Positions 42,387 to 49,083 of a stretch of 64,000 nucleotides of DNA are shown here, piece after piece (position 1 is the first letter of the stretch; each line of letters begins with the position of its first letter). The translations under genes were made by a program, and so were the position numbers. Source of the stretch: Syntrophomonas sp. UBA4922 (lineage in GTDB: Bacteria; Bacillota; Syntrophomonadia; Syntrophomonadales; Syntrophomonadaceae); NCBI GenBank assembly GCA_002398825.1, contig DHBS01000007.1:4193-68192 (forward strand), given 5' to 3'. Under the pieces are notes generated by a model. The model searched no databases, was not told where the DNA came from, and saw only the letters and a program-made list of their open reading frames with translations.

Positions 42387-42704
42387 ATGAATAATGGCAA
42401 ACCCCGGTTGCCCTGGTTTGTGGAGCAAATGAAAGAGTATGATGCCGAACTCTTTCGCTTATGTGCCGATAGTGTAGAGACGGCCATGGCTCCGGGAGCT
42501 CTGGACGCCAAGACAAAGTACCTTATCGTGCTGGCCCTGGATGCCTTGAAAGGCGCCGCCCAGGGGGTAAAAGTAGTAGCGTCCCAGGCCCGCGCCGCCG
42601 GCGCCACCGAAGCGGAAATAGTGGAGGCCCTGCGCCTGGCTTATTATGTAAACGGTATGGATGTAGTGAAAAGCTGTCTTAACGCCTTTGACAAAGGGCA
42701 GTAG
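42387..42704 (+). CDS. Carboxymuconolactone decarboxylase-family (AhpD-like) protein lacking the redox cysteines
   Basis: About 105 residues from ATG 42387, which has GAGGTGG 9 bases upstream. The helical sequence has the CMD layout: AMAPGALDAKTKYLIVLALDA, then AAQGVKVVASQARAAGATEA and EIVEALRLAYYVNGM. AhpD-type members carry a CxxC in the helix that here reads ALKGAAQGVK, so the redox pair is absent and peroxidase or disulfide activity is not expected. A decarboxylase-like or purely structural role is possible. It is followed after 21 bases by the HAD hydrolase gene, probably in one operon. Confidence 0.75.
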   Translation: MNNGKPRLPWFVEQMKEYDAELFRLCADSVETAMAPGALDAKTKYLIVLALDALKGAAQGVKVVASQARAAGATEAEIVEALRLAYYVNGMDVVKSCLNAFDKGQ

Positions 42705-42725
42705 ATGATACGTCAGGAGGGTATA

Positions 42726-43451
42726 ATGTTCAAAGCTATTCTATTCGATCTGGATGGCACCCTTTTAAAGATCGATATGAACGAGTTTTTACAGTACTAT
42801 TTTAGAACCATGGCTGAAATGGCTGCACAATCGGGTTATAAAAAGCACCGCGAGCTAGTGGAGCAGGTGTTCAAATCCACCGGGGTCATGATTGCCAACC
42901 GTGATCCCCTTGCCACCAATGAAGACGTGTTTATGAACGATTTCTTCAGCTTCTGGCCGCATCCGCGGGCTGATTTTGAACCCTTTTTTGATCATTTTTA
43001 CCGCGAGGGTTTCCCGCGGCTGCGCTCTTTGTGCCAACCGGTTGCAGGTGTGCCCGAGCTGATGCAAGCTCTTGCGCAAAAAAAGGTCAAGATAGCTGTT
43101 GCCACTAATGCGGTATTCCCTTTAACAGCACTGGAGCAGCGCATCGCCTGGGCTGGCTTGAATCCAGCCGCTTTTCACCTTATCACTTCCTTTGAGGTAA
43201 TGCATTTTTGTAAACCCCATCTGGAATATTACCAGGAGATTTGCGACAAGCTTCAAGTACAGCCCGAGGATTGTTTAATGGTGGGAAACGATATCGGTGA
43301 GGACATGGTTGCTCAAAAGCTGGGTATGAAAACCTATCTGGTGGAAGACCATTTGATTGATCCGGGCGGCACCGGCTTAAAACCCGACTGGAGGGGCATG
43401 ATGCGCGACTTTCTGCCCTTTGCGGCCCGGTTCTGCCTGGAAGCCGGTTAG
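42726..43451 (+). CDS. HAD-superfamily hydrolase
   Basis: 241 residues from ATG 42726, which lies behind AGGAGG; an upstream ATG would add seven residues. The four HAD motifs are visible: FKAILFDLDGTLLKI (nucleophile Asp and DxD), VAVATNAVFPL (motif II), the K of FCKPHLEYYQ (motif III) and CLMVGNDIGEDMVAQKLG (motif IV acidic pair). The cap is alpha-helical, of the phosphoglycolate-phosphatase/beta-phosphoglucomutase kind. The substrate is unknown. It lies between the CMD-like gene and the spore-protein gene. Confidence 0.87.
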   Translation: MFKAILFDLDGTLLKIDMNEFLQYYFRTMAEMAAQSGYKKHRELVEQVFKSTGVMIANRDPLATNEDVFMNDFFSFWPHPRADFEPFFDHFYREGFPRLRSLCQPVAGVPELMQALAQKKVKIAVATNAVFPLTALEQRIAWAGLNPAAFHLITSFEVMHFCKPHLEYYQEICDKLQVQPEDCLMVGNDIGEDMVAQKLGMKTYLVEDHLIDPGGTGLKPDWRGMMRDFLPFAARFCLEAG

Positions 43452-43494
43452 TCGATACGACCTCAAGACAGTCAAGCTTAAGGAGGAATACGAT

Positions 43495-43680
43495 ATAGCT
43501 GCCAAGAATAGAAAAACCAAGGTGTTGACCGAAAAAGACCTGCTGAAAATAGAAATAGCCAAAGAGATCGGCATTTGGGATCAAGTGCAAAATGAAGGTT
43601 GGGAATCGCTGAGCAATGCGGTGTGCGGTAAAGTAGGCGGCCTGATGAGTAAACGGCTGAGAAATGGGTCCAAGTCTTGA
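43495..43680 (+). CDS. Small acid-soluble spore protein, alpha/beta type, probable ATA start
   Basis: About 61 residues. LTEKDLLKIEIAKEIGIWDQ followed by GWESLSNAVCGKVGGLMSKR is the alpha/beta SASP pattern: a conserved EIAKELG helix, then the G-x-VGG-x-M-x-KR helix that coats spore DNA. The best ribosome-binding site, AAGGAGG at 43480-43486, sits 8 bases before an ATA at 43495 that begins IAAKNRKTK, where homologues have Met-Ala-Lys-Asn-Arg. No ATG, GTG or TTG lies at that position; the nearest standard codon inside is GTG 43522, which would cut conserved residues. So either ATA is used as a start or the codon is mutated or misread. It follows the HAD gene closely. Confidence 0.68.
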   Translation: MAAKNRKTKVLTEKDLLKIEIAKEIGIWDQVQNEGWESLSNAVCGKVGGLMSKRLRNGSKS

Positions 43681-43755
43681 CTGTTTAACCGGGAAAACGC
43701 GATTCTGAAGGAAGTGTAATTGATCGCCCCGCACCACCATAATTGAGGTAAAACC

Positions 43756-45873
43756 ATGAAAATAAACGAAATAATGACCAGGGATCCGATTGTATTGAGG
43801 CCTGATCAGACCTTGAACGAAGTTCTGCGGATCTTCATTGAAAACAAGATAGACGGCGCCCCGGTAGTTGATGAGCACAACCAGCTGATCGGGCTCTTCA
43901 CCAAAAGCCACATTTACCGGGCTGCGCTGGTTTCCATCGATAGTGGCCTTACGGTAGATTCCCTGATGACCAGGGAGGTTTTTGCCGGCCACCCGGAGGA
44001 CGAATTTGAGACGGTGGTCAGCCCGATGGTGCCGCGCTTGCCGGTTATAGACTATCATAATAAAGTGGTTGGCATGTTGACCAGAGGAGACATCGCCAAC
44101 GCTTTTTTCAACTCCTACCAGAATATTTCCAGTGAGTTGGACGCCATTATTGATTCCACCCATAACGCGATCATATCCATAGATACCTATGGGAACCTCA
44201 AGGTTATCAACCATGCCGCCGAAATGATACTGGGTCTTAAGGCTGAGGATGTGACCGGCAGGCCCATTTTAGAAGTGGTTCCCAACAGCGGACTCCTGGA
44301 TGTGATGAGGAACGGCCGGGCGGAACTACTGCAGAAGATCACCATTGCGGGCCGGGATTTCATCTCCAACCGTTCTACAATCGTCAAAGACGGCAAAACC
44401 ATCGGTGCGGTAGCGGTATTGCACGATATTTCCGAAATTGAAAAGATATCCAAGGAATTGCAGATTGTGCGAGAGTTGAACGAAGAATTGGATGCCATTA
44501 TTGAATCGTCTTTTGATGGACTCTATATCACTGACGGCAATGGCATCACCCTGCGCCTGAACAAAGCCTTTCAGATGATAAGCGGAGTCAAGCCTGATGA
44601 ATTCATCGACAGAAGTGTGGAGGATATCGAAGCCGAAGGGGTAGTGAACCGGTCGGTTACTAAACTGGTTTTGGAACGCCGGGACACATGCACCATCATT
44701 CAACAATACAAAACCGGAAGAACTGCTCTGGCCACTGGAAACCCGGTTTTCGATAAAGACGGCAACATCATCCGAGTGGTCTGCAACGTGCGTGATATCA
44801 CCGAATTAAATATGCTTAAACAGCGGCTTGAGCAAATGCAAGGGTTGTCACAGCATTATGCCAGCGAGCTCAGCAGTCTGCGCATTAAATATGCCAGCCC
44901 CCTGCGTTTAGTTGCCAATTCAGTGCCGATGCGTAAGATGCTGGAGATGGCCTTGAGGGTGGCGCAGGTGGATTCCACGATATTGATTACCGGTGAATCA
45001 GGCACAGGCAAGGAACTTATTGCAGAGATCATCCATGAAAACAGCCCCTGCCGTAAAGGGCCTTATCTCAAGATAAACTGTGGAGCCATACCTGAACATC
45101 TCCTCGAATCCGAGCTTTTCGGCTATGAAGGCGGTGCTTTTACCGGTGCGCGCAAAGAAGGCAAACCCGGTTATTTTGAACTTGCAACCGGCGGCACCCT
45201 GTTTCTGGACGAAATTGCCGAGCTTCCCCTAGGCTTGCAGGTAAAGCTTTTGAGGGTGTTGCAGAGTAAGGAGATAACCAGAGTGGGCGGAACCACTCCC
45301 TTTAGTGTGGATGTGCGCATTATCGCGGCTACCAACCGCGATCTGATGGAAATGGTTAAAAACAAAACTTTCCGTGGCGATCTCTATTACCGGCTCAATG
45401 TGCTCCCCATATATGTTCCCCCTCTAAGGGAGCGCAAAGATGACATTCCCAATCTAGTGGCTTATTTTATGAAGGCATTCAATCAGAAATACCATCTGAC
45501 TAAAAGGGTATCTCCCGAAGTAGTTGATATTTTTATGGAGCACAGCTGGCCCGGCAACGTACGCGAGCTGGAAAACCTTATTGAGCGGCTGGTGGTCATT
45601 ACCGCGGGTGATGTCATAACCGGGGACGATCTGCCCGCTCATCTGCTTCCCGAGGGTGTCCCCGATGCTGATAGCCCGGCTTCGCCAGTCTCGGTTTCGG
45701 CCATCATTCCTTTCAAGGATGCCGTTGAAAGCGTGGAAAAACAAATTCTCGAGCAGGCCTATGTCAAATACCGGAGCGCTCGTAAGATCGCTCGTGAATT
45801 ACAGGTGGATGTATCAACAATTGTAAGAAAGGCGGCTAAATACGGTATTTCACCGCCCTCCAACAGCAAATAG
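43756..45873 (+). CDS. Sigma-54-dependent activator: CBS-CBS-PAS-PAS-AAA+-Fis HTH (copy 1)
   Basis: 705 residues. Two CBS domains (residues about 1-120: MTRDPIVLRPDQTLNEVLRI, then MTREVFAGHPEDEFETVVSP) probably bind adenine nucleotides. PAS domains cover about 125-230 and 245-355. The AAA+ domain runs from about 385 to 620 with Walker A GESGTGKELIAEIIHENS near 413, GGAFTGARKEG near 458 (the loop that touches sigma-54) and Walker B GTLFLDEIAELP. The Fis-type HTH (ARKIARELQVDVSTIVRKAA) ends the protein. It activates sigma-54 RNA polymerase at -24/-12 promoters. A closely similar copy follows, and the GTTGC-N6-GCAAC repeats behind both genes are the likely binding sites. Confidence 0.92.
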   Translation: MKINEIMTRDPIVLRPDQTLNEVLRIFIENKIDGAPVVDEHNQLIGLFTKSHIYRAALVSIDSGLTVDSLMTREVFAGHPEDEFETVVSPMVPRLPVIDYHNKVVGMLTRGDIANAFFNSYQNISSELDAIIDSTHNAIISIDTYGNLKVINHAAEMILGLKAEDVTGRPILEVVPNSGLLDVMRNGRAELLQKITIAGRDFISNRSTIVKDGKTIGAVAVLHDISEIEKISKELQIVRELNEELDAIIESSFDGLYITDGNGITLRLNKAFQMISGVKPDEFIDRSVEDIEAEGVVNRSVTKLVLERRDTCTIIQQYKTGRTALATGNPVFDKDGNIIRVVCNVRDITELNMLKQRLEQMQGLSQHYASELSSLRIKYASPLRLVANSVPMRKMLEMALRVAQVDSTILITGESGTGKELIAEIIHENSPCRKGPYLKINCGAIPEHLLESELFGYEGGAFTGARKEGKPGYFELATGGTLFLDEIAELPLGLQVKLLRVLQSKEITRVGGTTPFSVDVRIIAATNRDLMEMVKNKTFRGDLYYRLNVLPIYVPPLRERKDDIPNLVAYFMKAFNQKYHLTKRVSPEVVDIFMEHSWPGNVRELENLIERLVVITAGDVITGDDLPAHLLPEGVPDADSPASPVSVSAIIPFKDAVESVEKQILEQAYVKYRSARKIARELQVDVSTIVRKAAKYGISPPSNSK

Positions 45874-45877
45874 CGGC

Positions 45878-45893
45878 GTTGCATTGGCGCAAC
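45878..45893. promoter_or_regulatory. GTTGC-N6-GCAAC site 1
   Basis: Perfect inverted repeat GTTGC-ATTGGC-GCAAC, starting five bases after the stop of activator copy 1. Its centre is exactly 20 bases from that of site 2. Proposed binding site for the Fis-type HTH of the neighbouring activators. Confidence 0.6.
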
Positions 45894-45897
45894 AAGT

Positions 45898-45913
45898 GTT
45901 GCGGCAGTGCAGC
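45898..45913. promoter_or_regulatory. GTTGC-N6-GCAAC site 2 (one mismatch)
   Basis: GTTGC-GGCAGT-GCAGC, one mismatch from the consensus and two helical turns from site 1. Tandem sites at this spacing favour cooperative binding of activator oligomers. Confidence 0.5.
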
Positions 45914-46031
45914 ATTGTCGAATCATCACTATTTTAGACGAACGTCATGGAATTAAATCATCCTTTATCGGGTTGTGTATTTGATTTTCTTGATTATAAA
46001 AATCAAGGAGGTCCTGTGCCTGACAACTTCT

Positions 46032-46065
46032 ATAGCCGGTGTTGCATTAGCGCAACACCGGCTAT
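46032..46065 (+). terminator. Terminator-like hairpin containing a perfect GTTGC-N6-GCAAC site
   Basis: A 14-bp perfect stem (ATAGCCGGTGTTGC with GCAACACCGGCTAT), six-base loop, followed by TTTATTAC. It would terminate transcription from activator copy 1. Its core at 46041-46056 is GTTGC-ATTAGC-GCAAC, so the same DNA may also be an activator site. Its centre lies about 135 bases before the predicted start of the -24/-12 promoter at 46157. Confidence 0.75.
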
Positions 46066-46156
46066 TTTATTACGAACAACAGCAATAATTGGTATGCCAT
46101 CAACTATAGCAGAGCAGGTGATATTATGCGCAGTAATTTGGACGGCCGCAGTCGAT

Positions 46157-46172
46157 AGGTACGTATTTTGCA
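46157..46172 (+). promoter_or_regulatory. Sigma-54 -24/-12 promoter for activator copy 2
   Basis: AGGTACG-TATT-TTGCA has the invariant GG and GC exactly ten bases apart and matches the sigma-54 consensus (TGGCACG-N4-TTGCA) at most positions. The predicted start of transcription is near 46183, leaving a leader of about 43 bases to the GTG of copy 2. The likely enhancer is the palindrome at 46041-46056. Confidence 0.6.
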
Positions 46173-46225
46173 TGTAACAGCATAATAGAATAAGTCTTTC
46201 GGGATAAAGACCGAGGTGAATATAA

Positions 46226-48358
46226 GTGAAACTCAAAGAAATTATGACTGCGGATCCCATCGTCGTAAGGGCTGACCGTTCCATCTGTGAAGTGATCCGG
46301 TTATTCATGGAGAATAAGATAGACGGGGTGCCGGTAGTAGACGAAGATGGCATATTGATTGGCCTGTTCACCAAAGGGCACATCTACAAGGCTATAAAAC
46401 AGTCCTTAGACCTTCAATCCCCGGTCGTCGAGTTGATGACCCGTGAGGTTTTCACCGGGCAGCCCGACGATGATTTTGAGGATGTGGTCTCGCCGTCCGT
46501 ACCACGCCTTCCGGTTGTGGATCAGGGCGGCAGGGTGGTGGGGATATTAACCCGGGGTGATATCGCCAACGCCTTCTTTAATTCTTACAAGAATATATCC
46601 AGTGAGCTGGATGCTATCATTGATTCCACTCACAATATGATCATATCAGTGGATGAGAATGGTATTATCAAGGTATTTAACCGCTCTGCCGAGCGTTTGC
46701 TGGGTTTGGGAGCGGAGGTGATCGGGGAGCACATTTTGGATGTATTGCCTAACAGCCGCCTTATGGAGGTCATGAAAACCGGCCAGGTTGAATTGATGCA
46801 GAAGATAACCTTGCGAGGGCGCGAGTTTGTCTCCAACCGCAGTCCGATAATCAAAGATAATAAGATTATTGGCGCGGTAGCGGTCTTGCAGGATCCTTCG
46901 GAACTGGAGAAGATCTCCAGGGAATTGCACTATGTTAAGGAACTCAATGAGGAGCTTGACGCCATTATCGAGTCCTCTTTTGACGGCCTTTATATAAGCG
47001 ATGGGCAAGGCATTACCCTGCGCTTGAACAAAGCCTTCGAGATGATAAGCGGTATCAATGGGCATGAATTTCTCGGCCACAATGTGGATGACATCGAAAA
47101 GGAAGGCATTGTATCGGAATCGGTGACCAAATTGGTATTACAGCGGCGTGAACCGGTGACCATCATACAGAATTATAAGACCGGCAAGATTACCCTGGCG
47201 ACTGGAAACCCGGTATTTGATAAGAATGGTGAGATATTCAGGGTGGTGTGTAATGTACGGGACATCACTGAACTCAATATATTGAATGAGAAGTTGGAAC
47301 GGGCTCAGGGTTTGACCCAGCATTATGAAAGTGAATTGCGCTCCCTGCGCATGAGATACGCCGCCCCGGAGCGGTTGGTGGTCAATTCGCCTGAGATGCG
47401 AAAAATGCTTGATATGGTGGTGCGCATCGCCCAGGTGGAATCAACCATTCTGATAACCGGAGAAACCGGTACCGGCAAGGAACTGATCGCCCAGATCATT
47501 CACGAAAACAGCCCTTGTCATCAAGGGCCTTTTATTAAGGTGAACTGCGGCGCTATTCCCGAAACCCTACTGGAATCCGAGCTGTTCGGTTATGAAAATG
47601 GCGCCTTTACCGGCGCCAGAAAAGAGGGCAAACCGGGCTTTTTCCAATTGGCCTCGGGAGGAACCCTGTTTCTGGATGAAATAGGCGAGCTGCCCTTGGG
47701 ACTGCAGGTAAAATTGCTGCGGGTATTGCAGAGCAAGGAGATCACCAGGGTGGGAGGCACAACGCCGATTCAGGTAGATGTGCGCATTGTGGCTGCAACC
47801 AACCGCGATTTAATGGAAATGGTACAAAACAAGCAGTTTCGCGGTGATTTATATTACCGCCTTAATGTACTGCCCATTTATGTGCCTCCATTAAGGGAGC
47901 GCAAGGATGATATTCCCAACCTGGTGGTGCATTTCGTGCAGATTTTCAATCAGAAATACCAGCTTACCAAACGCATTGCCCCGGAGGTAATCGAAATTTT
48001 TATGGAATATGACTGGCCGGGCAACGTAAGGGAACTGGAGAATCTGATCGAACGACTGATCGTTATTACCCCCGGTGACGTTGTGAACTGGCAGGATTTG
48101 CCGGTGCACATCACCAATGAGGCCCCGGCAGCCTTGTCTGATAATTCCTCGCAGATCACCGTGTCAGGCATTATTCCGCTCAAGGATGCGGTAGAAAGTG
48201 TGGAGAAGCAGATCCTGCAACAGGCCTATGCCAAATATCGTACTACGCGCCAAATGGCTGCAGAGCTTAAAGTGGACGCTTCCACAATCGTGCGCAAAGC
48301 GGCTAAATATGGGATCACTTCCGGGCAAATGATTTCCCCACGCTTGTTGCAATCCTGA
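46226..48358 (+). CDS. Sigma-54-dependent activator: CBS-CBS-PAS-PAS-AAA+-Fis HTH (copy 2)
   Basis: 710 residues with the same domain order as the preceding gene and closely similar sequence throughout, so the two arose by tandem duplication. CBS pair (MTADPIVVRADRSICEVIRL; MTREVFTGQPDDDFEDVVSP), two PAS domains, Walker A GETGTGKELIAQIIHENS, NGAFTGARKEGKPG, Walker B GTLFLDEIGELP and the HTH TTRQMAAELKVDASTIVRKA. The HTH recognition helices are nearly identical in the two copies, which suggests overlapping targets, while the sensory parts differ more. Start GTG 46226 behind GAGGTG. A -24/-12 promoter upstream implies that it is itself sigma-54 dependent. Confidence 0.92.
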   Translation: MKLKEIMTADPIVVRADRSICEVIRLFMENKIDGVPVVDEDGILIGLFTKGHIYKAIKQSLDLQSPVVELMTREVFTGQPDDDFEDVVSPSVPRLPVVDQGGRVVGILTRGDIANAFFNSYKNISSELDAIIDSTHNMIISVDENGIIKVFNRSAERLLGLGAEVIGEHILDVLPNSRLMEVMKTGQVELMQKITLRGREFVSNRSPIIKDNKIIGAVAVLQDPSELEKISRELHYVKELNEELDAIIESSFDGLYISDGQGITLRLNKAFEMISGINGHEFLGHNVDDIEKEGIVSESVTKLVLQRREPVTIIQNYKTGKITLATGNPVFDKNGEIFRVVCNVRDITELNILNEKLERAQGLTQHYESELRSLRMRYAAPERLVVNSPEMRKMLDMVVRIAQVESTILITGETGTGKELIAQIIHENSPCHQGPFIKVNCGAIPETLLESELFGYENGAFTGARKEGKPGFFQLASGGTLFLDEIGELPLGLQVKLLRVLQSKEITRVGGTTPIQVDVRIVAATNRDLMEMVQNKQFRGDLYYRLNVLPIYVPPLRERKDDIPNLVVHFVQIFNQKYQLTKRIAPEVIEIFMEYDWPGNVRELENLIERLIVITPGDVVNWQDLPVHITNEAPAALSDNSSQITVSGIIPLKDAVESVEKQILQQAYAKYRTTRQMAAELKVDASTIVRKAAKYGITSGQMISPRLLQS

Positions 48359-48361
48359 AAC
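48346..48361. promoter_or_regulatory. GTTGC-N6-GCAAC site (one mismatch) at the end of activator copy 2
   Basis: GTTGC-AATCCT-GAAAC overlaps the last codons and stop of copy 2. Its centre is 20 bases from the next site (48366-48381), the same spacing as the pair after copy 1. Confidence 0.45.
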
Positions 48362-48385
48362 AACTGCTGCGCGAATGCAACAGTT
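48362..48385 (+). terminator. Hairpin after activator copy 2, containing an imperfect GTTGC-type site
   Basis: AACTGCTGC pairs with GCAACAGTT except for one mismatch, around GCGAAT, followed by TTATC. It may terminate copy 2 and includes GCTGC-N6-GCAAC at 48366-48381, one base from the consensus. Confidence 0.5.
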
Positions 48386-48520
48386 TTATCATAATCACGG
48401 CCAGATTACAGGAATATAGGGGCTTGCTGCCGGACAGGACCGCAACCCGAGCCGGGATAACAACCGCAGTAATGCAACACTGACAGTAATATAAATGAAT
48501 AAAAAGGATTGGTAGATTTA

Positions 48521-48550
48521 GAGACCCGTTGCATCCATGCAACGGGTCTC
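48521..48550. promoter_or_regulatory. Extended palindrome with perfect GTTGC-N6-GCAAC core upstream of cluster B
   Basis: A 12-bp perfect stem, GAGACCCGTTGC and GCAACGGGTCTC, around ATCCAT. The core at 48528-48543 is the activator-type site. Its centre is about 137 bases before the predicted start of the -24/-12 promoter at 48646, nearly the same spacing as in front of activator copy 2. No T-tract follows it, so it is not an obvious terminator. Confidence 0.6.
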
Positions 48551-48645
48551 TCGACTTTCTCCTTTCGTTTTGCTCTGCGAAAAATTATTGGTAGACCATG
48601 TATACCCGCATTGGCCGGGCTTGTGAGGCGGTCTCGCTTTGGCGA

Positions 48646-48661
48646 TGGCATACAAGTTGCA
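48646..48661 (+). promoter_or_regulatory. Sigma-54 -24/-12 promoter upstream of cluster B
   Basis: TGGCATA-CAAG-TTGCA: GG and GC are exactly ten bases apart, TGGCA and TTGCA are both intact. The predicted transcription start is near 48672, about 410 bases before the thiolase gene. A terminator-like hairpin lies between. Confidence 0.65.
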
Positions 48662-48730
48662 TTGATTAGGTTCAGGCAGGTAGTTTTACGACTCTCAGTT
48701 ACCCAACTTTCCTCTTATGATTTTTTAATC

Positions 48731-48795
48731 GTATTGCCTGCCGGTGATAAATGTAGCGATAAGGGTTTATCACCGAAGGCAATACCCCCCTTTTT
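48731..48795 (+). terminator. Terminator-like hairpin in the leader of cluster B
   Basis: GTATTGCCT pairs with AGGCAATAC and, beyond a small bulge, CGGTGATAAA with TTTATCACCG, giving 19 base pairs around a 14-base loop. CCCCC and five T residues follow at once. Transcripts from the -24/-12 promoter at 48646 would end here as an RNA of roughly 120 bases unless the hairpin is bypassed. Confidence 0.65.
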
Positions 48796-49083
48796 AAAAT
48801 GACTGACTTATATAGATAAAAAGCCGCAGCCGTCAACAATTAAAAGCCAGTATCGCAAGCCGTTCATATATTGGCCTGACTGTCCGGGGGCCTATGGGCC
48901 CCGGCAGTTAGGGGTCAGCACCGGTGAAGACAGGATTCATCTTTTGAAATAGCGGCTGAAGTCAACCCAAAGGAGGGAGGGATGCAAATTTAGAGGTGGG
49001 GACGTTTTCCGCGTTTGTTATGAAAGCCAAACAGCTTGGTTAGAGACAGAATAGTCAAATGATGAGTAAAGGAGGCAACCAAT
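48796..49083. other. Structured leader of cluster B
   Basis: A long GC-rich hairpin occupies 48875-48912 (CCTGACTG with CAGTTAGG outside, CCGGGG with CCCCGG inside, about 16 pairs with one mismatch and one bulge). At 48973-48995 an unusually strong AAAGGAGGGAGGG is followed directly by ATGCAAATTTAG, a three-codon frame. The AAAGGAGG of the thiolase gene lies at 49069-49076. I recognise no named riboswitch. Confidence 0.45.

Larger units (their letters stand above)
45874..46225. other. 352-base regulatory region between the two activator genes
   Basis: It contains, in order, the paired GTTGC-N6-GCAAC sites (45878-45913), a terminator-like palindrome with the same core (46032-46065), and a -24/-12 sigma-54 promoter (46157-46172) 54 bases before the start of copy 2. 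An AT-rich CTTGATT/AATCAAG inverted repeat lies around 45991-46009 next to an unused AAGGAGG. No coding potential was seen. Confidence 0.65.

Noticed and set aside
43183..44214. 343-codon minus-strand open frame across the HAD, SASP and activator genes
   Set aside because: It covers three well-supported genes on the other strand and reads as low-quality protein.
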